A stretch of DNA of 64,000 bases from an uncultured Anaerolineae bacterium. Lineage in GTDB: Bacteria; Chloroflexota; Anaerolineae; Anaerolineales; Villigracilaceae. A model generated the notes under the pieces. That model made no database searches, was not told the origin of the DNA, and saw only the letters and a list, made by a program, of their open reading frames with translations. Both the position numbers and the translations under genes were made by a program. Positions 56,902 to 64,000 of this stretch are shown one piece after another (the stretch's first letter is position 1; every line of letters begins with the position of its first letter). Where the stretch lies: the NCBI GenBank assembly GCA_903838415.1, contig CAILYI010000194.1, positions 49,413-113,412 of the forward strand, given 5' to 3'.

Positions 56902-59697
56902 ATGAGAATTGCCAACAGGTTCATTCCTATAAAACTGCAAGCGCCCGCGTCCATGCGTTTATTGGCCGGGCTATTGCTTGTTTCCATGTTGGCATTGTTG
57001 ATCGCACCGGCGGCAGTCTCAGCGCAAAGCAGCAACCCGGCGCGTGAACTTTTACTCCACCTGACGCCAGAAGAAAAAGTCGGGCAATTGTTCCTAGTCA
57101 CTTTTCCAGGCACCGACGTGACTGAAAAGACGTCCATTTACGACCTGATCGTGAACAAGCATGTCGGCGGCGTGGTATTGACTGGTGCCAACGACAATTT
57201 CGTGGATGTCGATACCACACAAGCAGCCTATCAGCTCATCAGCAACCTGCAGCAGCTCAAACCGAGCAGCGCTGAGGGCACATCGACACCGCCCCAGGTC
57301 TATATTCCGTTATTTGTGGGGATTTCCCAGGAAGGCGGCGGCGCACCCAACGACCAGATTTTGAACGGACTGACACCGGTTCCTGACGAGATGGCCATCG
57401 GCGCAACCTGGGACCGCGACCTATCGCAACAGGCCGGAACCATTTTGGGGCGAGAGCTGGCAGCCTTGGGCTTCAACCTGTATCTCGGCCTCTCGCTGGA
57501 TGTTCTCACGCTGCCCAATCCCGCCGTCAGCCCGGACATGAACACACGCGTCTTTGGCGGCGACCCCTACTGGGTGGGCGAGATGGCACGCGCCTTTATC
57601 AGCGGCCTGCATAGCGGTTCCGAGGGGCGCATGGCGGTCATCGGCAAACATTTTCCGGGGCGCGGCGGCTCCGACCGGCCCGCCGACGAGGAAATTTCCA
57701 CCGTGCGCCGTTCACTTGAAGAACTCAAGTCGATTGAACTTGCGCCGTTTTTTTCAGTTACAGGCAACGCTACCGACCCGCTAATGTCAGTCGAGGGCTT
57801 GCTGGTTTCACATATCCGCTATCAGGGTTTTCAGGGCAATATTCGCGCCACCACGCGCCCCATCAGCTTTGATCAGCCAGCCCTCAGCCAAATCATGGCG
57901 CTGCCAGCGTTGGCGGGTTGGCGTCAAAATGGCGGATTAATGATAAGCGACGACCTGGGAACCCAGGCGGTGCGCCGTTTTTATGATCCCGATTATAAGA
58001 ATTTCTCCGCCCGCCTCGTCGCCCGCGACGCCTTCCTGGCCGGGAACGACTTGCTGTACATGGGCAACATCGTCTCATTTGACGCGCCCGATACGTACAC
58101 CAGCATGCTGCGCACCCTCGAATTTTTCACACAGAAATACCGCGAAGACCCGGCCTTTGCCAGTCGCGTGGACGAATCTGTCGAACGCATTTTGACCGTC
58201 AAATATCATTTGTACGGTTCTTTCGACCCGACGGTGGTCAATCCGCCCGAAGAAAACCTGTCGGCGCTGAATCAATCCCATGAACAGGTCTTCACTTTCG
58301 CGCGTCAATCGGCGACTCTCATCAGCCCGGCTCAGGCTGATTTTGCCACGGTCCTGCCTGCGCCGCCCAATTTGTTTGATTACATCGTTTTTCTGACGGA
58401 TGTCCGCACAGCCAAACAATGTTCCACCTGTCTCGAAAAGTCCATTTTGTCGACCGATGCGCTGCACAGCGCCGTTCAGCGCCTCTACGGCACTTCAGCC
58501 AGCGGATTGGTGACACCCAGCCATCTGTCTTCTTTTTCTTTTGACGATCTGAATCTGCTTTTGGATGACAAACAGCCCTCGCCCGACCTGCTCAATGCCC
58601 TGGGGCGCGCCAGTTGGATTGTCATTTCCACCCTTGACCTGCCTGAAGGCTCCTCGCAGATGTCCACGCTGCGGCGGTTTCTTACTGAAAAACAAAGCCT
58701 GCTGAACAGTAAAAATGTTATTCTGTTCTCGTTCAGCGCCCCCTACTACCTCGGCGCAACCGATATTTCGAAATTGACGGCCTATTATGGCATGTATGCT
58801 GAATCTGATCCGTTTGTGGAAGTGGCCGCCCGTTTGCTGTTCCAGGAAATCTCACCCGCAGGCTCTTTGCCCGTTTCGGTGCCGGGGATTGGCTATGACT
58901 TGATTTCTGCCACGGCGCCGGATCCCAAGCAAGTCATCTCGCTCAGCCTGGATCTGCCGAAAGCGACGCCCGTGCCCGAGGCCACCCTGACCGTTGAACC
59001 GACGGTGGCCCCACTCTTCCGCGTCGGCGATACCATTTCGCTGCGGACGGGCGCGATTGTTGACCACAATCAACGGCTCGTGCCGGATGGAACGGTGGTG
59101 CGTTTCACGCTATCCCAGGGCGAGAGCGGGCTCATCCAGCAAGTGGAAGCGGTGACCAGCCTGGGCGTGGCGGCGGCGGCTTTCCGTCTCGATCAACCTG
59201 GTTTAATCGAAATCCATGCCAGCAGTGAACCGGCCAAAGTCTCGGATACGATTCAATTAAACGTGACCAAGGAAGGCGCAACGGTCATCATCATCACGCC
59301 CACCAATATTGTGACGCCTGAACCGACTCAGACGCCGCCCGCGCCCACGCCCACGCCCACACCTTCGCCTTTGGTCACCACCAAGGGTTATCCCACCTTT
59401 TGGGGCTGGCTGCTGGTGCTGATGGTGATGGCTGCCGGGGTGATGCTGACGTACTGGCTGGCCAGTCAGATCGTTGACGCGCGTTGGAGCGTCCGCTGGG
59501 CGCTGTTGGTGCTGGCTGGCGGCCTGATTACCTATAATTATCTGGCTTTGGGGTTTCCGTGGGGAGAACTCTGGCTGGATGGACGCGGTCTGCCAGCCTT
59601 TTTGCAGGCCGTTTTAACCGGCCAGGGCATCGGATTTGCTGTCGGGTGGTTTTGGCGGTTAGCGGCCGAGAGTGGCCACCAGGCTCAGGAGCAGTAG
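56902..59697 (+). CDS. Secreted glycoside hydrolase family 3 protein with C-terminal membrane helices
   Basis: A 931-residue exported protein; signal peptide in residues ~18-42 (MRLLAGLLLVSMLALLIAPA), with ATG 56953 (residue 18) as an alternative start. Residues ~60-420 form a GH3 barrel: KHFPGRGGSD and the nucleophile region GLMISDDLGTQAV. The NagZ-type H-G-D/D-S-H dyad motif is replaced by GRGGSDRPADEE, so the general acid/base may differ. A beta-domain follows (~640-800), then a Thr/Pro linker and three C-terminal membrane helices (~830-925). Envelope glycan turnover is likely. It overlaps the convergent kinase gene by 39 nt. Confidence 0.85.
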   Translation: MRIANRFIPIKLQAPASMRLLAGLLLVSMLALLIAPAAVSAQSSNPARELLLHLTPEEKVGQLFLVTFPGTDVTEKTSIYDLIVNKHVGGVVLTGANDNFVDVDTTQAAYQLISNLQQLKPSSAEGTSTPPQVYIPLFVGISQEGGGAPNDQILNGLTPVPDEMAIGATWDRDLSQQAGTILGRELAALGFNLYLGLSLDVLTLPNPAVSPDMNTRVFGGDPYWVGEMARAFISGLHSGSEGRMAVIGKHFPGRGGSDRPADEEISTVRRSLEELKSIELAPFFSVTGNATDPLMSVEGLLVSHIRYQGFQGNIRATTRPISFDQPALSQIMALPALAGWRQNGGLMISDDLGTQAVRRFYDPDYKNFSARLVARDAFLAGNDLLYMGNIVSFDAPDTYTSMLRTLEFFTQKYREDPAFASRVDESVERILTVKYHLYGSFDPTVVNPPEENLSALNQSHEQVFTFARQSATLISPAQADFATVLPAPPNLFDYIVFLTDVRTAKQCSTCLEKSILSTDALHSAVQRLYGTSASGLVTPSHLSSFSFDDLNLLLDDKQPSPDLLNALGRASWIVISTLDLPEGSSQMSTLRRFLTEKQSLLNSKNVILFSFSAPYYLGATDISKLTAYYGMYAESDPFVEVAARLLFQEISPAGSLPVSVPGIGYDLISATAPDPKQVISLSLDLPKATPVPEATLTVEPTVAPLFRVGDTISLRTGAIVDHNQRLVPDGTVVRFTLSQGESGLIQQVEAVTSLGVAAAAFRLDQPGLIEIHASSEPAKVSDTIQLNVTKEGATVIIITPTNIVTPEPTQTPPAPTPTPTPSPLVTTKGYPTFWGWLLVLMVMAAGVMLTYWLASQIVDARWSVRWALLVLAGGLITYNYLALGFPWGELWLDGRGLPAFLQAVLTGQGIGFAVGWFWRLAAESGHQAQEQ

Positions 59698-60648
59698 CAC
59701 GGCCGAAATCCCGAATAAAACACTTTCCGGGGGGGCCAGCAAAGCCTCCAGCGTGGGCGCACGCCGGGGACGGGTCATCGAGCGCTGCGGCAGTTCCTTT
59801 GTCCCAAATAAATATTGACAAAAAGTTTCGATTGAATCTGGCCGCTGGTCAGGATGCAGCTCCATAGCCCACAGAATGGCTTTTTCTGTGCGCACGCTGA
59901 TGGCCGGATTGGTACGACGCGGCAGAGGCAGGCTATCGGGATGCAAAAAGCGCTGGCGCGCGTCAATGGGCGGCTGGTTGGTGAGCAGGTGATATAAAGT
60001 TGCCCCCAAAGCAAATATGTCTGAGCGCACGTCGGTGTGGCTTTCGGAGCCGCCGTATTGTTCGAGCGGTGTGTACAGTACGGTGCCCTGGCCCTGGATG
60101 ATGGTGATGGTTTCTTCATCGGGAGAGAGCACTTTGACAAGCCCGAAATCGACCAGCTTGAGCAGGCCATCAGGCGTGATTTTAAGGTTGGATGGTTTGA
60201 TGTCGCGGTGAACAATCGGCGGGGACTGACGGTGCAGGTAAGTTAACGCATCGGCCAGCTGCGCCGCCCAGTCGAGCACGTCGCGCTCACTGAGGAAGGC
60301 GTTGCGCGCCTTGGCATCCAGCATCAGGATGCGCAAATCTTTGCCAGGGACAAAATCCATGACGAGGTAATCTTTCTCGCCAATGGAGAAAAAATCGGAG
60401 ACTTTTGGCAGGTTGGGGTGATCCAGGCGTGCGAGAACAGTCGCCTCGCGCAGGAACTGTTCGCGGGCTTCGCGCAAAACTTTTTCGGGAAGGTTGCGGT
60501 CGTGTTCGACCTCCTTAAGCGCACACTTACGCCCCTCAAGACGCATATCGTCTGCCAGGTAGATGTTTCCCATCCCACCCTGACCGATGCGCTCGTGGAC
60601 GCGATAGCGTTCGCGCAGGACCTCCCCCGTTTTGAGCGGGATCGGCAT
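59659..60648 (-). CDS. Membrane-anchored Ser/Thr protein kinase
   Basis: A 329-residue Hanks-type kinase. Residues ~15-280 carry the kinase domain: ERIGQGGMGNIYLADD glycine loop, the lysine in CALKEVEHD, catalytic HRDIKPSNLKI, DFGLVKVL and PPIDARQ. One C-terminal helix (~305-326) anchors it; the kinase faces the cytoplasm and no extracellular sensor domain is present. AAGGAGAAAG precedes ATG. It is divergent from an FHA-winged-helix gene, its likely substrate or reader. Confidence 0.94.
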   Translation of the reverse strand: MPIPLKTGEVLRERYRVHERIGQGGMGNIYLADDMRLEGRKCALKEVEHDRNLPEKVLREAREQFLREATVLARLDHPNLPKVSDFFSIGEKDYLVMDFVPGKDLRILMLDAKARNAFLSERDVLDWAAQLADALTYLHRQSPPIVHRDIKPSNLKITPDGLLKLVDFGLVKVLSPDEETITIIQGQGTVLYTPLEQYGGSESHTDVRSDIFALGATLYHLLTNQPPIDARQRFLHPDSLPLPRRTNPAISVRTEKAILWAMELHPDQRPDSIETFCQYLFGTKELPQRSMTRPRRAPTLEALLAPPESVLFGISAVLLLLSLVATLGR

Positions 60649-60703
60649 GTTTCTTTCTCCTTGCCTCTTTATATAACTTTGCTGAACATTAAATAGAATT
60701 TTT

Positions 60704-60715
60704 CCGCTTAAGCGG
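60704..60715. promoter_or_regulatory. Palindrome CCGCTTAAGCGG in the kinase-FHA intergenic region
   Basis: A perfect 12-bp inverted repeat 56 nt upstream of the kinase start. A possible operator for the FHA-winged-helix protein encoded divergently, by position only. Confidence 0.4.
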
Positions 60716-60855
60716 TGCTCTAATTGGGGAGCATGCAGGATTATATTCGGCGTATTTTCTGCACAAAATGATGCTTTTCTGCTATATTATAACGTACAGG
60801 AGAGTAAGCGCATTAACAAATCGCCGTAAGAGTATTGTAAATGCGTGGAATTGCG

Positions 60856-61506
60856 ATGAGCGAAAAAGATGCCCCCATTCTCGTAGCTATTAACGGCCCG
60901 CTCAAGGGTGAGCGCTGGCAGCTCGATCATCCCCTGGTGATGGGACGTGAGCCGGGTTGCGATGTGGTTATCCCTGACCGGCAGGTTTCGCGTTATCACG
61001 CGCGCCTGACTCCCGGTCCGAACGGCGTCGTGCTGGAAGATTTGGGCAGTAAAAACGGCACGCACTATAACGGGAATGCGCTCTCGGGTCAGGTGGTCTT
61101 GCAGGATGGCGATACTTTGCAGGTTGCCGTGGCACAGGAGTTTCAGTTTTTAAGCTCGGATGCCACCATTCCATTGGATTCTGAACCGGTGCATCACGAA
61201 CGCCTGATGCTGGACATTCGCGCGCGCCAGGTGTGGGTCAATCAGAAACAGATGAATCCGCCGCTTTCGGCCCAGCAATTCCAATTACTGTGGGTTTTGT
61301 ACCAGAATCATGGCAAAGTGGTGACGCGGCAGGAGTTGATTTCGGCCGTTTGGGGAGATGAACAATCCGCTGGCGTGACTGACCAGGCGCTGGATGCTCT
61401 CATCCGCCGTCTGCGTGACCGGTTGGTTGACATGGACCCGGATCACAGCTACATCATCACGGTCCGCGGACACGGCATGATGCTGGAAAATCCGACCGGA
61501 GAGTGA
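60856..61506 (+). CDS. FHA domain-winged helix transcription factor
   Basis: A 216-residue protein. Residues ~5-95 are an FHA domain (MGREPGCDVVIPDRQVSRYHARLTPGPNGVVLEDLGSKNGTHYNG), which binds phosphothreonine. Residues ~115-215 are an OmpR/EmbR-type winged helix (LSAQQFQLLWVLYQNHGKVVTRQELISAVWG, then ALIRRLRDRLVD). Order is the reverse of mycobacterial EmbR, where the winged helix is N-terminal. The divergent Ser/Thr kinase is the natural partner. ATG 60856 is preferred over 60841 because GTGGAA lies at ribosome-site distance; the choice is uncertain. Confidence 0.88.
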   Translation: MSEKDAPILVAINGPLKGERWQLDHPLVMGREPGCDVVIPDRQVSRYHARLTPGPNGVVLEDLGSKNGTHYNGNALSGQVVLQDGDTLQVAVAQEFQFLSSDATIPLDSEPVHHERLMLDIRARQVWVNQKQMNPPLSAQQFQLLWVLYQNHGKVVTRQELISAVWGDEQSAGVTDQALDALIRRLRDRLVDMDPDHSYIITVRGHGMMLENPTGE

Positions 61507-61802
61507 CCCTCGAAATGCTGGCGGGGTGGATACAACCGCCGTTCAAAAAATGGGGGAGGACCTGCTTTCCAGATGATAAAGTAAAGCGGGCACAATCGCG
61601 AACCTTGTGGGGATAAAGCGATATTTCAGCACAACGTTGCATGCCATTCACCCATTCAGAAAACTCTGTAACGGATTCATATTGAATTTGCAATCTATTA
61701 AATATCATCCAATAAATAAAAATAGGGATAATTGAAATGAGCTAGGTTACTCATCGCTTACTATGCTGGTTTTATCAGGCTTTTCTGTACTCGGAGGGAG
61801 TA
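61507..61802. other. Intergenic stretch, no gene recognised
   Basis: About 296 bp between the FHA gene and the small peptide gene. No long frame, tRNA or family RNA is seen. The last ~120 bp are AT-rich and contain a TTGAAA hexamer at 61732-61737 and a ribosome binding site GGAGGGAG before the next gene, so a promoter is expected there. Confidence 0.4.
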
Positions 61803-61910
61803 ATGAACAAAAAAAAATTGTGGTTATATTCAGCGTTTGTAATCGCTGTCGGTGTTTTTCAGTTTGCCCCAGCTCGCAACCTGAAAAGCGGAATTGATAT
61901 TCAAGTTTAA
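61803..61910 (+). CDS. 35-residue exported or membrane peptide
   Basis: A short frame with a good ribosome binding site (GGAGGGAGTA). The sequence begins MNKKKLWLYSAFVIAVGVF and continues QFAPARNLKSG, the pattern of a signal peptide: basic start, hydrophobic core and A-x-A-like cleavage site. The mature part would be very short (about 13 residues). It lies 11 nt before the large modular gene, so it may be a leader or a small envelope component. Homology unknown. Confidence 0.5.
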   Translation: MNKKKLWLYSAFVIAVGVFQFAPARNLKSGIDIQV

Positions 61911-61921
61911 GGATAAATATC

Positions 61922-64000
61922 ATGCGACAAAACATTAGCAAGAATAAACTCAAAAGTTACATCCGCTTGGGCCTCGTTGCGATTGGGGTCCTCGCAATTC
62001 TCACAGCCACCCTGCTTAACTCGTCGCCGCGTTCTGTTTCGGCTTTGCAAGGTGACTTAAGCAGCGCCGTGGCAAAATACCCAAACATTGCGAGCAGTTC
62101 ACTTAACCAGTGTAGCCTCTGCCACCTCACTGCTCCAGCTCTCAACCCCTATGGCACAGCCTATCTAACCGCGGGCAGGAATACGGCTGCTTTTGCCGCA
62201 ATCGAAAGCCTCGACTCGGATAACGACGGCTTTAACAACCTCCAAGAGATCACCGACTTGAAATTCCCCGGTGATTCTGCCAGTTTCCCCGCGACCGCCA
62301 CGCCGACAACTCCGGCGCCAGCCACAGCAACAACCCAGGCACCTGCTACTGCAACAACCCAGGCGCCTGCCACTGCAACAACCCAAGCACCTGCCACTGC
62401 AACAACCCAAGCACCTGCCACTGCCACGTCTGGTACGGTGGGAACTTTGCTCAATTTCGCCAATATCTGCCAGGCCAGTTGGAGCAGCGGCGCAGGTGCG
62501 CTGCCCTGCCCAGGCACGGATGGCGATGCGCGCGGTTTCGTTCTGCCGGTCAGCAATCCGAAACTTGAAGATGGGACGCTGGACACCGCTCCCGGCCTGA
62601 TTCTGTTTCCGCAGAACAAATACGATGGTTACATTCAGGGCACCTACCCTGAAATCACCGTCCAATCTGGCGACCGCTTCCAGGGAATTGTCAACTGCGC
62701 CTACAGTTTTCCATGCTATGTCACTTTCCGCCTGGATTATCAAGTTGGCACCGGCCCTGTAACAACTTTCTGGACCTTGAAGGAAAAGAATGAAGTCAAG
62801 TTTTATCGTTTCGACAAAGACCTGAGTTCGCTGGCCGGGAAGAATGTCAAATTCATTCTGAAGATTCTCTCCACCGGCCCAACCACGGGCGATCGCGCCC
62901 TGTGGGGCCAGCCCCGCATTTTCCGCGCTGGAGCTAACACCACCCCGGCGACGCCCACCCCCACGACTGTCACGCCGGTCATCACATTCACTCCTTCGCG
63001 CACGCCAACCCCCACGCCCACCGGCTTTACGCCTCCGCCAGCGACGACCGGAACCGCCCTCGATTTTGCCAATATCTGCCAGGCCGCCTGGTCCAACAGC
63101 GCTGGGGCGCTGCCCTGCCCAGGCACGGATGGCGATGCGCGCGGTTTCGTCCTGCCGGTCAGCAATCCAAAACTTGAAGACGGGACGCTGGATACCGCTC
63201 CAGGGTTTATTCTGTTCCCACAGAACAAATATGATGGTTACATTCAGGGCACCTATCCTGAATTCACTGTCCAATCAGGCGATCGCTTTCAGGGAATTGT
63301 CAACTGCGCCTATGGTTCTTCGTGCTATGTCACTTTCCGCCTGGAGTATCAGGTTGGCAGCGGCCCTATAACAACCTTCTGGTCATGGATGGAAAAGAAT
63401 GAAGGCAAGTCTTATCATTTCGACAAAGACCTGAGTTCGCTAGCCGGAAAGAATGTCAAATTCACCCTAAAGCTTCTCTCTACCGGCCCAACCACCGGTG
63501 ATCGTGCCCTGTGGGGCCAGCCCCGCATTTTCCGCGCTGGAGCCAACACCACCCCGGCGACACCCATTCCCACGACGGTCACGCCAATCTTCACCGTCAC
63601 TCCTTCGCGCACGCCAACCGCCACGCCCACCAGCTTTACACCTCCACCAGTGACGGCGGAAACTGTGCTCGATTTCGCCAATATCTGCCAGGCTAGTTGG
63701 ACCAGCGACGCTGGAATGTTGCCCTGCCCAGGCACGGATGGTGATGCGCGCGGATTCGTCCTGCCGGTCAGCAATCCGAAGCTTGAAGATGGGACGCTGG
63801 ACACCGCTCCCGGCCTGATTGTGTTCCCGCAGAACAAATATGATGGTTACATTCAGGGTACCTATCCTGAAATCACTATCCAGCCGGGCGACCGCTTCCA
63901 AGGCATTGTCAACTGCGCCTATGGTTCTTCATGCTATGTCACTTTCCGCCTGGATTATCAAGTTGGCACCGGCCCTGTAACAACCTTCTGGACATGGAAG
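61922..64000 (+). CDS. Large secreted modular protein with haem c motif, 5' part
   Basis: A single frame from ATG 61922 stays open to the window end (693 codons). Residues ~15-45 are a membrane-export signal. Residues ~60-110 include QCSLCHLTAPALNPYG (Cys64, Cys67, His68; haem-c CxxCH) and DSDNDGFNNLQEI, an EF-hand-like Ca site. A low-complexity linker follows (four ATTQAPAT copies), then modules of 203 residues beginning LNFANICQASW and containing DGDARGFVLPVSNPKLEDGTLD and a TGDRALWGQPRIF ending, separated by Pro/Thr linkers. Modules look beta-rich and carbohydrate-binding-like, but no family is recognised. The 3' end is outside the window. Confidence 0.8.
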   Translation, partial: MRQNISKNKLKSYIRLGLVAIGVLAILTATLLNSSPRSVSALQGDLSSAVAKYPNIASSSLNQCSLCHLTAPALNPYGTAYLTAGRNTAAFAAIESLDSDNDGFNNLQEITDLKFPGDSASFPATATPTTPAPATATTQAPATATTQAPATATTQAPATATTQAPATATSGTVGTLLNFANICQASWSSGAGALPCPGTDGDARGFVLPVSNPKLEDGTLDTAPGLILFPQNKYDGYIQGTYPEITVQSGDRFQGIVNCAYSFPCYVTFRLDYQVGTGPVTTFWTLKEKNEVKFYRFDKDLSSLAGKNVKFILKILSTGPTTGDRALWGQPRIFRAGANTTPATPTPTTVTPVITFTPSRTPTPTPTGFTPPPATTGTALDFANICQAAWSNSAGALPCPGTDGDARGFVLPVSNPKLEDGTLDTAPGFILFPQNKYDGYIQGTYPEFTVQSGDRFQGIVNCAYGSSCYVTFRLEYQVGSGPITTFWSWMEKNEGKSYHFDKDLSSLAGKNVKFTLKLLSTGPTTGDRALWGQPRIFRAGANTTPATPIPTTVTPIFTVTPSRTPTATPTSFTPPPVTAETVLDFANICQASWTSDAGMLPCPGTDGDARGFVLPVSNPKLEDGTLDTAPGLIVFPQNKYDGYIQGTYPEITIQPGDRFQGIVNCAYGSSCYVTFRLDYQVGTGPVTTFWTWK
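62327..62422 (+). repeat. 24-bp tandem repeat, four copies
   Basis: Four in-frame copies of a 24-bp unit coding ATTQAPAT, differing at a few third positions. They form the linker between the haem-c region and the first 203-residue module. Confidence 0.85.
62438..64000 (+). repeat. 609-bp tandem repeats, two complete and one partial
   Basis: The word AATATCTGCC, at the start of each module, recurs at 62462, 63071 and 63680, exactly 609 bp apart. Nucleotide identity between copies is high, including synonymous sites, pointing to recent duplication or gene conversion. The third copy is cut by the window end. Confidence 0.85.

Noticed and set aside
62327..62422. Regular 24-bp repeats considered as a CRISPR array
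   Set aside because: Units are directly adjacent with no spacers and lie in frame in a coding region.
62165..63274. 369-codon minus-strand frame over the modular protein
   Set aside because: It is internally repeated only because the opposite-strand gene is repeated, and its sequence is unlike any protein family. The plus frame has an export signal, CxxCH and regular modules.
1..64000. tRNA, rRNA, phage or integron features
   Set aside because: Intergenic regions were scanned by eye; no cloverleaf, rRNA core, integrase or attachment sites were seen. A tRNAscan or covariance search would confirm this.

Overview
The window looks like a chromosomal segment of an Anaerolineae-type Chloroflexota bacterium. 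This is inferred from the gene families present: a complete histidine set, a primosome with DnaD-like and DnaC-like proteins, a glyA-gcvT fusion, thiN with an ABC-type thiamine uptake system, very large GAF-domain kinases and Pro/Thr-rich secreted modular proteins. Gene density is high, intergenic gaps are short and no tRNA, rRNA, CRISPR array or intact transposon is visible. Species-level identity cannot be read from the sequence.

Layout. 1-5.95 kb: histidine biosynthesis (hisC end, hisB, hisA, then hisH, hisF, hisI, hisE), interrupted by an antisense glycosyltransferase and a MarR regulator; long palindromes sit at four junctions. 6-8.4 kb: nicotinate phosphoribosyltransferase and a nicotinamidase-like hydrolase (NAD salvage). 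8.5-10.2 kb: FTR1-type iron permease divergent from a DtxR-type regulator. 10.3-11.4 kb: ribbon-helix-helix protein and an ATPase. 11.6-15 kb: dnaC-like (tandem AAA+), dnaD-like and dnaB. 15-19.4 kb: bifunctional nuclease, then cydD-cydC. 19.4-24.3 kb: membrane proteins, a stand-alone structured RNA with a tiny ORF, and pfkA. 24.4-29.5 kb: TPP riboswitch followed by thiN, thiB, thiP, thiQ and a DUF402 gene. 29.6-44.4 kb: one tightly packed ten-gene operon with a strong promoter. 44.5-49.9 kb: LysM lipoprotein, metallo-hydrolase, PAP2 phosphatase, nucleotidyltransferase, quinate-dehydrogenase-like protein, TspO, and a decayed REP-associated transposase. 49.9-56.9 kb: GlyA-GcvT fusion, cupin, GT2 glycosyltransferase, AAA ATPase, glycerophosphodiesterase. 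56.9-64 kb: secreted GH3 enzyme, Ser/Thr kinase divergent from an FHA-winged-helix regulator, a tiny exported peptide, and a large secreted protein with a haem c motif and 609-bp tandem modules that runs off the window.

The most distinctive element is the 14.8-kb operon at 29603-44361. In transcription order it encodes a PATAN/DUF4388 protein, a Ras-like GTPase, an alpha/beta hydrolase, a V4R-domain protein, a left-handed beta-helix protein, a homologue of the cyanobacterial aldehyde-forming fatty acyl-ACP reductase, a response regulator with a degenerate GGDEF domain, a 2481-residue kinase with about eleven GAF domains, a CheY-like receiver and a second alpha/beta hydrolase whose nucleophile serine is glycine. 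Spacings from a 1-nt overlap to 24 nt suggest one functional unit linking signal sensing, a GTPase switch and lipid or aldehyde chemistry. I know of no described system with this composition, but its function is inference.

Other points of interest are the promoter-RNA-terminator unit near 21.2 kb, several genes with a TATAAT box 6-8 nt before the start codon (probable leaderless mRNAs), the tandem-duplicated DnaC-like loader, and the operator-like palindrome inside the hisH promoter shared with a MarR gene.
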